From assembly GCA_031255115.1 (NCBI GenBank), contig JAIRTD010000265.1, positions 1-5,653 on the forward strand: 5,653 bases of DNA. Direction: 5' to 3'. This DNA comes from Spirochaetaceae bacterium (GTDB lineage Bacteria > Spirochaetota > Spirochaetia > Treponematales > Breznakiellaceae). The notes beneath the pieces were generated by a model. It did no database searches. It had not been told where the DNA came from and worked only from the letters and a program-made list of their open reading frames with translations. The position numbers were made by a program, and so were the translations under genes. Positions 1 through 5,653 of this stretch are shown here, piece by piece (the first letter of the stretch is position 1; each line of letters starts with the position of its first letter).

Positions 1-2916
1 TGTCATGAGTATGGGGCGGAGACGACTGCGGCCGGCTTCGACACAGGCGGCGCGGACCATGAGTCCACGGGCCCGCAGGGTATTGGTATAGTCGACAAGG
101 ACTATGCCGTTATTCACCACAATGCCCACCAGGGCGACAACGCCGACCATGGAGAACACCGAAAGAGGTTCGTTTCCTATCTTGTAAATCCAGATTACCC
201 CGATAAAGAGCAGCGGTATAGAAAAGAATATGATGAGCGGATCAACAAAGGATTCAAACTGGCTTGCCATGAGGCCAAAGACAAGGAACACCGCCACAAG
301 AATAATAAAAATAAAACGGCGGTTATAGGCTTCTATTTCTCTGGCCTCGCCCAGATAGCGCACAGTTACGCCTTCGCGGGGAACGAAATTGGCGGCTACG
401 GTTTCTTCGAGGCGCTTTTGCATTTCCGTCGCCGCCATGCCAAGGGGGAGATCGCCTGTAACCCTGATGATTTCTTCCTGGTTCTCCCGCCTGATATTTG
501 CCGGCGCCCTGTTCTCCACGATGCGGGCCACATTGGAGAGGGTTACACGGCCGTTGCGGCCCATCACAAAGATTGAATCAAGATCGGTCAGTGCCCTCCT
601 GTCTTCTTCGCGGAGCTGTACGGTAACATTGACCCGCTGGTCGCCCATGAGTATGGTCGTCGCGTTGGTTCCGTTAAAGGCGGTGCGTATTTCGCCGGCA
701 ATGGCCGAAAGGGATATGCCCAGGGCGGCGGCCCTGTCCCGGTCTATTTCGACCTGGAGTTGGGGGCCGCCTTCGCTGATGCCGACTTCGGGGTTTTCGA
801 TTTCGGGAAGATGGCGTATCAGTATGTTTCTGATTTCCTCGGCCGCGGAAAGAAGGGCCGTATGGTCCCTGGAGCTCACCGCTATTTCTACGGCCTGGGT
901 GGCGGACATGGAGCGGCCCGATCTAAAGGTTGCCTGAACACCCGGAAGTTCCTGAACAAAGGGCGTCAGCTTGTCAATTATTTCCTGGGGCCGGTCAATC
1001 TGTCTGGTGGGTTCAGGAAGGGTTATCTGCAACGAACCCTGGTTGGTGGAGCGGCCTCCCCGGCGCGCGGTTATGATGATATGGGTATAGCCCCGAACCT
1101 TTTCCTTGATTTCTCTTTCAAGATCAAGAAGCAGCGCCTCGGCGGTTTCGAGGGTCGAACCCTGGGGCATGGCAAGATTTATCGTTACATTGTCGTCGGT
1201 GCGGGAACGGACAAAGAGGTTCATCCCGACGCCGGTAAACTGCATGAGCGACCAGGCAAGGAGCAGCACGGTAAAAAGCAGCACCAGGAGGCGGTGGTTG
1301 AGGCAGTAGTCAAGAGCCCTGGCATACCCGCTGTCCAGCGCCAGCAAAACCGCTTCGACTCTGTTGTCAACGGCCTTGAGCAGTTTATGGCGCAGCGGCT
1401 TCTGCTTCCTGGTGTCGAGTTTCATGATGGGGCCGGCCAGAGGCGGAACCAGGGTAAGCGCCACGACCAGGGATACGGTAAGCGATATGACCACGGTAAA
1501 AATCAGATCCTGAAACATCTGCCCCATCATCTCAAGGTCATTCCGGTAGATAATGAGGGGAATAAACACGCAGAGCGTTGTGGTGGTACTGGTTACTATG
1601 GCCCTGAGCATTTCCCTGCTTCCCAGAATGGCGGCTATTTCGGGCTTGGCGCCCCTGGCGCGATAGCTGTGTATGTTTTCGAGGATGACTATCGAAGCGT
1701 CCACGATCATGCCCAGCCCAAGGATGAGGCCGGTAAGGCTTATAAGGTTGAGGGTAAAGCCAAAGACCGACATGAACATCAGGGTAAGGAGTATAGAGAT
1801 AGGAATAGAAAAACCTATGATGAGGGTCGCCTTGATATTCCTTAAAAAGATGAACAGTATAAGCATGGCCAAAAGCGCGCCCTGCAGGGCGTTGGAGTAC
1901 ACCTGGTTCAAGGTAGCGCTGATGAGGGAGGTGTTATCTGAAAGCACATCGACATTGATACCCTGGGGAAGCTCGGCGTTTATGCCGTCAAGGGCGGCGC
2001 GCACTCTGGAAGCAACCTGAACGGAATTACTGTCGCTCTCGCTCTGTACCTGCATATACACGCCGGTCTGGCCGTCAACATAAACCCTGGTGGCGTTCTC
2101 ATTATAGCCCAGGCTGACATCGGCTACGTCCTCAAGGCGGACAATGCGGGAACGGTTTTCCCCGCCGGAAAAGGATACGTTTTTTACCACAAGGCGCTTT
2201 ACATCGGCGACGCTGGTAAGTTCCTGCCGGGTGAGTATCTGATATTCCCTGAAACCCCGGGCAAGGCTCCCCCCTGATGAAAGTATGTTCTGGCCCCGGA
2301 GGGCGTTTCCTATATCGCTTAACGTAAGGTCAAAGGCAGCAAGGCGGTTAAGAAAAACATCGACCTTGACTATCCTGGTGGTTCCGCCGGTAACTTCGGC
2401 TGAGGCCACGCCTTCGATGCGTTCGATTTCCGCCTGAATACGGTCTTCGGCAAAGGTACGCAGTTGATCGGGAGGATAGTTCCCCTGGACCACAAGGCGC
2501 ATAATGGGCATGGCCGACACATCAAAGCGCCAGAGCATGGGCGTTCCCGCGTCATCAGGAAGGCTGCCTACACTCCGGTTAAGAATGTTCTGCACGGTCG
2601 TCATGGTCTCGTCCATGTCTATGCCGTAGTTAAAATCCAGCCGTATCTGGGAATTCTCAAAGGACGAATTACTGGTCATGTCCTGGAGGCCTTCTACAGA
2701 CGAAAGGGCGTTTTCGAGAATTTCGGTAACATTGCGCTCTACGTCGGCAGGGCCCGCGCCCGAATAATTGGTAGACACGGAGAGGACGGGCCTGCTTGTA
2801 GAAGGATAGAGGTCAACGGCCAGGCGGGGAACCATGGTAGCCGCTATGCCCATGGCAAGGGCGTACAGCACCACGATGGTAACCGGACGCCTAACAGAAT
2901 ACTGGGTAATATTCAC
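1..2916 (-). CDS. RND-family efflux transporter, inner-membrane pump subunit (3' end cut by window)
   Basis: Proton-driven inner-membrane transporter of the resistance-nodulation-division superfamily, HAE/AcrB type, likely exporting drugs or amphiphiles. The minus frame is open for 972 codons to the left edge; full-length relatives have about 1,020-1,050 residues. It starts NITQYSVRRPVTIVVL with TM1 at about 12-30. Periplasmic domains lie at about 31-335 and 565-865. TM2-TM6 fall at about 340-495, TM7 at about 543-560, and TM8-TM10 at about 866-945. TM4 carries GMIVDASIVILENI (402-415), where D406 matches AcrB D407 but A407 replaces AcrB D408. TM10 carries GIVVNNGIVLVDY, with N935 at the AcrB K940 position. 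RLRPILMT (965-972) retains the equivalents of AcrB R971 and T978. GTG at 2916 is chosen because this frame has a stop at 2929-2931, no earlier start codon exists, and GGAG lies 7 bases upstream. Single-Asp CusA-type metal pumps are the alternative, but the TM10 motif fits drug-type pumps better. Family assignment is very secure; substrate is unknown. Confidence 0.96.
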   Translation of the reverse strand, partial: MNITQYSVRRPVTIVVLYALAMGIAATMVPRLAVDLYPSTSRPVLSVSTNYSGAGPADVERNVTEILENALSSVEGLQDMTSNSSFENSQIRLDFNYGIDMDETMTTVQNILNRSVGSLPDDAGTPMLWRFDVSAMPIMRLVVQGNYPPDQLRTFAEDRIQAEIERIEGVASAEVTGGTTRIVKVDVFLNRLAAFDLTLSDIGNALRGQNILSSGGSLARGFREYQILTRQELTSVADVKRLVVKNVSFSGGENRSRIVRLEDVADVSLGYNENATRVYVDGQTGVYMQVQSESDSNSVQVASRVRAALDGINAELPQGINVDVLSDNTSLISATLNQVYSNALQGALLAMLILFIFLRNIKATLIIGFSIPISILLTLMFMSVFGFTLNLISLTGLILGLGMIVDASIVILENIHSYRARGAKPEIAAILGSREMLRAIVTSTTTTLCVFIPLIIYRNDLEMMGQMFQDLIFTVVISLTVSLVVALTLVPPLAGPIMKLDTRKQKPLRHKLLKAVDNRVEAVLLALDSGYARALDYCLNHRLLVLLFTVLLLAWSLMQFTGVGMNLFVRSRTDDNVTINLAMPQGSTLETAEALLLDLEREIKEKVRGYTHIIITARRGGRSTNQGSLQITLPEPTRQIDRPQEIIDKLTPFVQELPGVQATFRSGRSMSATQAVEIAVSSRDHTALLSAAEEIRNILIRHLPEIENPEVGISEGGPQLQVEIDRDRAAALGISLSAIAGEIRTAFNGTNATTILMGDQRVNVTVQLREEDRRALTDLDSIFVMGRNGRVTLSNVARIVENRAPANIRRENQEEIIRVTGDLPLGMAATEMQKRLEETVAANFVPREGVTVRYLGEAREIEAYNRRFIFIILVAVFLVFGLMASQFESFVDPLIIFFSIPLLFIGVIWIYKIGNEPLSVFSMVGVVALVGIVVNNGIVLVDYTNTLRARGLMVRAACVEAGRSRLRPILMT

Positions 2917-2920
2917 CGCA

Positions 2921-4015
2921 TTACTCCACTATCCTGACAGGTTCGTTATCGGAAAGAAAATTCTGTCCGGCGACAACCACCTGCTCTCCCGGTTCAAGAC
3001 CACTTACAATTTCAAAATAATCTTCGTTTTCGAGGCCCGTCTCCACGTTTCTCCTCCGGGCCGTGGAACTTTCGTCAACAACAAAGACAAACCATGATCC
3101 ATAGCTGTTTATCACCGCGGTCCTGGGAATTACCGGAACCGAAGAACGGGCGTGGGTTACCAGGCTTATGGTGGCGAACATGCCGGGCATGATACGGCTG
3201 TCCCCCCGCACAAAGCGGAGGGTGATGCGCCTGGTACGGCTTCCGGGATCAAGCACCGGGCTTAACTCGTCCACCCTGGCGGCAAACGCTTCGCCACCGA
3301 GACCGGCAAAACTCACTGTTGCCTCAAGGCCCTTCCTCATGAGTGCGGCATAACGCTCCGGTACATAGGTTTCGACTACGAGATCGCCAAGATCGCCGAT
3401 TACCGCGATGACCGTATTGGCGTTTACCGTGTCGCCGGGATTTACCGGAAGCTGCACGACGGTTCCGCTCACAGTCGAAAGAACCGGGCTGAGCGCGTAA
3501 TTCTCTCCGGGTTTTGAAGGATCGACCATGGCGATGACCGTTCCCCGCTCTACCGCGTCTCCAATCCTGCGCCGGGTTTCGGCAAGCCTGCCGCCGACCG
3601 CCGGTAAAATAGAAACCTGGCTGGCCGCAAGCACATCGCCGTTAATGACAACGTAGTTTTCTATTGTCCCCAGAACCACAGGCGCAACCCGTATGGCCAT
3701 GGCGTTACGCGCAGAGGACTGGGCGCTTCCGGCGGGACCTTGCCGACCCGCGTTCCCCGCGCCGGCCGCTTCCGCCCCGCCAGCCGCCTCCCGCGCCGGC
3801 CCTTCTGCCCGGGGAGTACCGGCCGCACCCTGTGCCGGCCCGCCTGTCCGGGGAGCCTGGACGCCAACCGCGCCCTGCGGCCCCTGTCCCGGGGCGGACG
3901 TCTTCTTCTCCAAAACTGAAACGCCAATGAACGCGGCGAGTACCGCGGACAGGAGCGCGATAAGCAGCGTTACAAGCCGGTGTTTTTTTTGAGACCTGTT
4001 TGCCGGATCTGCCAT
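2921..4015 (-). CDS. Periplasmic adaptor (membrane fusion protein, HlyD/RND type) without the alpha-helical hairpin
   Basis: Adaptor of 364 residues that links the RND pump to the outer-membrane channel. A charged N-terminus (NRSQKKHR) precedes a membrane segment at about 13-34, probably an uncleaved signal anchor; no lipobox is seen. An Ala/Gly/Pro-rich linker follows (about 40-103). The folded part begins near 104: a beta strand with NGDVLAASQVSILPAVGGRL (124-143), the first lipoyl half to VDPS (164-167), then directly the second lipoyl half STVSGTVVQLPVNPGDTV (180-197). Only about 12 residues join the halves, where most adaptors insert a helical hairpin of 60 or more. A beta-barrel (about 210-290, with MPGMFATISL) and a membrane-proximal domain (PRTAV to the end, with GLEPGEQVVVAGQNFL) complete the fold. 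ATG 4015 is preferred over an upstream in-frame start near 4129 because GGAGG lies just before it, a membrane segment follows, and the longer form would overlap the channel gene. Borrelia BesA is, from memory, the known hairpin-less precedent. Confidence 0.93.
   Translation of the reverse strand: MADPANRSQKKHRLVTLLIALLSAVLAAFIGVSVLEKKTSAPGQGPQGAVGVQAPRTGGPAQGAAGTPRAEGPAREAAGGAEAAGAGNAGRQGPAGSAQSSARNAMAIRVAPVVLGTIENYVVINGDVLAASQVSILPAVGGRLAETRRRIGDAVERGTVIAMVDPSKPGENYALSPVLSTVSGTVVQLPVNPGDTVNANTVIAVIGDLGDLVVETYVPERYAALMRKGLEATVSFAGLGGEAFAARVDELSPVLDPGSRTRRITLRFVRGDSRIMPGMFATISLVTHARSSVPVIPRTAVINSYGSWFVFVVDESSTARRRNVETGLENEDYFEIVSGLEPGEQVVVAGQNFLSDNEPVRIVE
2924..2927 (-). promoter_or_regulatory. 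Ribosome binding site of the RND gene (GGAG)
   Basis: GGAG sits 7 bases before the GTG at 2916 and lies inside the last codons of the adaptor gene. It decides the GTG start, because an in-frame stop (2929-2931) just upstream leaves no other start for the transporter frame. The adaptor stop TAA (2923-2921) lies between the site and the start, which suggests that ribosomes finishing the adaptor re-initiate on the transporter. Confidence 0.65.
3764..3883 (-). repeat. Degenerate 13-codon tandem repeat encoding the adaptor's Gly/Pro/Ala linker
   Basis: Three imperfect units of about 13 codons can be laid out in adaptor residues 45-84. They start GPQGAVG, GPAQGAAG and GPAREAAG, and the first two end in a PR-containing segment. 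At DNA level the sequence around 3800-3900 shows recurring CCGGGG/CCGGCC blocks about 36-39 bases apart, so the linker probably grew by slippage or unequal exchange. The surrounding low-complexity region spans about 3707-3898 and is much richer in GC than the rest of the operon. That composition explains why several other frames are also open there. Confidence 0.55.
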
Positions 4016-4019
4016 GCTT

Positions 4020-4024
4020 CCTCC
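4020..4024 (-). promoter_or_regulatory. Ribosome binding site of the adaptor gene (GGAGG)
   Basis: A strong GGAGG core lies 4 bases before ATG 4015 in the 22-base gap after the channel stop codon. It supports the internal ATG over the longer upstream frame that would overlap the channel gene. The spacing is shorter than the usual 5-9 bases but workable, since the complementary stretch runs on as GGAGGA. Confidence 0.75.
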
Positions 4025-4037
4025 AAACCGGATAACG

Positions 4038-5342
4038 CTAACGTTCCCCGGGGTGTAATTCTTTCCATGTAATATTGATGAGGGCCGCGAGATCCAGAAC
4101 CAGAGTTTGATAGGAAAGCTCGGCGGCAAGAAGCTCTTGCCTGGCGTTTACCATATCCTGCCTTGTATCCTGCAGGTCAAGGAATTCCACGGTTCCCGAC
4201 CTGTATCCCTCTTCTGCAAGTTCATAGGCCCTCATTGCTATTTCGCTGCGGAGCCGCGCTATTGCTATGCTTTCCCATGAATCATTGATAGAGTCAGCGT
4301 AGGAGCGTATTTCCGCCATGCCGTTACGCTCCATGCTTTCGAGTTCCAGCCTGGCTTTTTCAAGCTCGCCTCCGGCGCTCCGTATACTTTGGTCTCCTTT
4401 GGAACCGGGCAGCCATGAGTCAAGGGGAATACGGAGGATCAACCGTCCGGTAAGTCCGTCGGAAAAGCTCGAAGGAAAACCGTTTGTAACGCTGTCGCCG
4501 TAAGCGCCGCTCCACTCGGCGCCCAGGTTGAGTATGGGCCCCCGCCTTTCTATGGCGCTTATGTGCCGCGTGTTCTCAAGGACGGCAATGTTCTGGCGCT
4601 GCAGAACTATGTCGGGCCGCTTTTGGAGATAATCCCTGATAAGCGCCTCACCGTCAGGATGAAATTCCTGTACCGAAAGTTCCCCCTCAAGAACAGCCCC
4701 GGCGCTTTGGTCATAGCCGAGAAGCGCAAGGAATTTCCCCAATTCTGAATTGAATTCCGTCCTGGCCCTGGAAAGGGCGAGAGCGGCCTGCCCCGCGCCA
4801 AGCTGGGATTCGAGCCGGACAAGTTCGCTTACCAGACCGTTCCTAAAGGCGATTTCCTGTTTTTCGCGCTGGGCCTCGGCAAGGTCCAGATTCTCTTTCA
4901 ATATAGAAAGCCCGGATTGTTTTGCCAGAAGCTGAAAAAAAGTCTTGGTTATGGTGTTTTCGAGCTGCCGCCTTGCCTGTTCATAACTGAGCAGTTCCCT
5001 GTGGTAGGCCAAAGAAATATTCTTCATAGAAAGAAACAGGCTGTTGGTTAAAGAAAGCGAAACATCAACAGCGGCGGTATAACGCAGCGGGTCCTGGGGG
5101 CCGGCGGCGCTGAGGCTGTTTTGGTAGGCCAGCCCGCCTGAGACGCTTATGCCGGGAAACACCTGGGCCCAGAGATTCCTGGCGCTCCCGGAAGCAAGAT
5201 CAAGGTCAATTTGGGCCTGTTTAAGACGAAGGCTTTCTTCGAGCCCCTGCTCCAGAGCCTCGTCAAGGGTAATACGCAGTTCCTGGGCGAAAAGAGAATT
5301 TCCAAAAAGACAAAGCATCACACAAACCCGAATGAATTTCAT
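4038..5342 (-). CDS. TolC/OEP-family outer-membrane efflux channel
   Basis: Outer-membrane factor of 434 residues, expected to trimerise into a beta-barrel plus periplasmic helical tunnel through which the pump expels substrate. A signal peptide is clear at 1-19 with likely cleavage at SLFA-QE. The mature part opens with the family hallmark LRITLDEALEQGLEESLRL (22-40). Two OEP repeats follow. The first has coiled-coil helices at about 110-205 with NGLVSELVRLESQ (168-180). The second opens with KRPDIVLQRQN (241-251), a motif typical of OEP proteins, and ends with YRSGTVEFLDLQDTR and long helices (380-420). Strands near 65-105 and 270-307 fit the two beta-hairpins per repeat. No lipobox cysteine is present, unlike OprM-type lipoproteins. 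ATG 5342 is chosen for its AGGGG site and signal peptide. The frame stays open upstream to a TTG at 5480 (46 more codons, with another hydrophobic run), but that stretch also holds the promoter candidate. It is first in the operon, 22 bases before the adaptor. Confidence 0.95.
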   Translation of the reverse strand: MKFIRVCVMLCLFGNSLFAQELRITLDEALEQGLEESLRLKQAQIDLDLASGSARNLWAQVFPGISVSGGLAYQNSLSAAGPQDPLRYTAAVDVSLSLTNSLFLSMKNISLAYHRELLSYEQARRQLENTITKTFFQLLAKQSGLSILKENLDLAEAQREKQEIAFRNGLVSELVRLESQLGAGQAALALSRARTEFNSELGKFLALLGYDQSAGAVLEGELSVQEFHPDGEALIRDYLQKRPDIVLQRQNIAVLENTRHISAIERRGPILNLGAEWSGAYGDSVTNGFPSSFSDGLTGRLILRIPLDSWLPGSKGDQSIRSAGGELEKARLELESMERNGMAEIRSYADSINDSWESIAIARLRSEIAMRAYELAEEGYRSGTVEFLDLQDTRQDMVNARQELLAAELSYQTLVLDLAALINITWKELHPGER

Positions 5343-5346
5343 ACTA

Positions 5347-5351
5347 CCCCT
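5347..5351 (-). promoter_or_regulatory. Ribosome binding site of the channel gene (AGGGG)
   Basis: AGGGG lies 4 bases before ATG 5342 and is purine-rich enough to act as a Shine-Dalgarno sequence. Together with the clean signal peptide that begins at this ATG, it favours 5342 over the TTG at 5480. The core is not a perfect AGGAGG and the spacing is short. Confidence 0.55.
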
Positions 5352-5446
5352 ACTATATGCGAAGCAACGCTTGTGAGGAAGAGCCGCTATCAACAAAACC
5401 AGGCAAAGCAGCGCCCTGTTACAAGGAAATTCAGGAAGAAGAGTGA

Positions 5447-5473
5447 ATTTTATTCCATACGGAGGCTTGCCAA
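5447..5473 (-). promoter_or_regulatory. Candidate sigma70-type promoter of the efflux operon
   Basis: Read on the minus strand, TTGGCA (5473-5468; one mismatch to TTGACA) is followed after 15 bases by TAAAAT (5452-5447; one mismatch to TATAAT). Transcription would start near 5440, leaving a leader of roughly 100 bases before the channel ATG. The spacer is 2 bases shorter than ideal and the region is AT-rich, so chance matches are likely. It is the best pair I found upstream of the operon. Confidence 0.3.
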
Positions 5474-5476
5474 AGA

Positions 5477-5498
5477 TCAATATTGGTCATAATATTGA
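5477..5498. promoter_or_regulatory. Operator-like inverted repeat (8-bp arms, 6-bp spacer)
   Basis: A perfect palindrome with arms TCAATATT and AATATTGA separated by GGTCAT. One further pair at 5475/5500 extends it beyond a single mismatch. It lies 3 bases upstream of the candidate -35 element of the efflux operon. Efflux operons are commonly controlled by TetR- or MarR-type dimers that bind palindromes of this size near the promoter. No regulator gene is visible in the window, so the binding protein is unknown. The six-base spacer is too AT-flanked and the stem too weak to be a good terminator. Confidence 0.4.
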
Positions 5499-5579
5499 AC
5501 AATCTTTTGAATGATACTATGTATTATTTTTGGAGATGGTTTATAAAATGTACGTAACTGCTTATATCATAACGAATTA

Positions 5580-5653
5580 CCCGCCATAGAACGATTTGTA
5601 CTCAGGGGATAATGGGTCTGACACACGACCTAACGCTGTGAACCCACGGCGGG
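5580..5653. repeat. Nested inverted repeats at the window edge, possible end of a REP/MITE-like element
   Basis: CCCGCC at 5580-5585 is matched by GGCGGG at 5648-5653. Read as minus-strand RNA the stem extends to 10 pairs (CCCGCCGUGG with CUAUGGCGGG) using two G-U wobbles. Inside it, GGGTT-CACA pairs with TGTG and GACCC around an 11-base loop, with a 3-base bulge. The segment AATGGGTCTGACAC (5611-5624) resembles, from memory, motifs seen in dispersed palindromic elements linked to IS200-like transposases. The window stops exactly at the end of the outer repeat, so the real extent is unknown. Confidence 0.3.

Larger units (their letters stand above)
5343..5653. other. Non-coding region upstream of the efflux operon
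   Basis: No convincing gene is present. The frame of the channel gene continues open to a TTG at 5480, but there is no supporting ribosome binding site for it. From about 5445 to 5580 the DNA is markedly AT-rich compared with the operon, as expected for a promoter region, and contains the operator-like palindrome and promoter candidate. From 5580 to the edge the composition rises to moderate GC and shows nested inverted repeats. No tRNA, riboswitch class or strong terminator with a T-tract was recognised. Confidence 0.6.

Noticed and set aside
389..937. Plus-strand open frame of 182 codons
   Set aside because: Antisense shadow of the second periplasmic domain of the RND transporter, with Ser/Arg/Met-rich composition and no recognisable fold.
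760..1845. Long plus-strand open frame of 361 codons opposite the RND gene
   Set aside because: It lies entirely antisense to the transporter, whose translation matches RND motifs throughout. The antisense protein is an unstructured-looking Gly/His/Lys/Gln mix, and it stays open because the sense gene rarely uses codons whose complements are stops.
2464..2937. Plus-strand open frame of 157 codons
   Set aside because: Antisense to the first RND periplasmic domain and its start; composition (Gly, His, Arg) is typical of a shadow frame.
3661..3992. Several overlapping frames open on both strands
   Set aside because: All fall in the very GC-rich linker of the adaptor, where stop codons are rare by composition; products are Pro/Arg/Ala-rich and have no ribosome binding site context that beats the adaptor.
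5477..5498. Palindrome as a transcription terminator of an upstream gene
   Set aside because: The stem is almost all A-T, and no T-tract follows on either strand.
5548..5589. Plus-strand 13-codon frame (MYVTAYIITNYPP) preceded by GGAG
   Set aside because: Too short, in an AT-rich promoter region, with GGAG 12 bases before the ATG; nothing supports translation.
5630..5653. GGGTTCA on the minus strand, resembling a tRNA T-arm
   Set aside because: The following bases do not close a T-stem, and no anticodon arm or acceptor stem can be assembled from the flanking sequence.

Overview
The window carries one tripartite RND-type efflux operon, all on the minus strand and transcribed from the right end toward the left. 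In order of transcription it holds an outer-membrane channel of the TolC/OEP family (5342 down to 4038), a periplasmic adaptor of the membrane-fusion family (4015 down to 2921), and an inner-membrane RND transporter (from a GTG at 2916), which runs off the left edge after 972 codons. The genes are tightly packed: 22 bases separate channel and adaptor, and only 4 bases separate the adaptor stop from the RND start. They are probably co-transcribed and translationally coupled. Together the products would form a proton-driven pump spanning inner membrane, periplasm and outer membrane, most likely exporting drugs or other amphiphilic toxic compounds. The substrate cannot be read from the sequence.

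The organism must be diderm, because it has a TolC-type channel. The gene order (channel-adaptor-transporter) and an adaptor without the usual alpha-helical hairpin both recall the spirochaete BesC-BesA-BesB pump of Borrelia burgdorferi. A moderately GC-rich spirochaete, for example a Treponema-like gut or environmental lineage, is the best guess. This rests on remembered family features, not on a search. The coding part is moderately GC-rich, with a very GC-rich island (about 3707-3898) that encodes an Ala/Gly/Pro-rich linker in the adaptor.

Right of the operon (5343-5653) there is no convincing gene. The stretch contains the ribosome binding site of the channel gene, a weak sigma70-like promoter candidate (5447-5473), and an adjacent 8-bp-arm inverted repeat (5477-5498) that looks like an operator. 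Beyond these lie an AT-rich segment and, at the very edge (5580-5653), a nested set of inverted repeats that could be one end of a REP- or MITE-like element or a structured RNA.

The points most worth following are the hairpin-less adaptor with its repeat-built linker, the transporter's altered proton-relay residues (one of two TM4 aspartates and the TM10 lysine replaced), and the unusual two-codon AUG-CGG-UGA frame overlapping both the adaptor stop and the transporter's GTG start.
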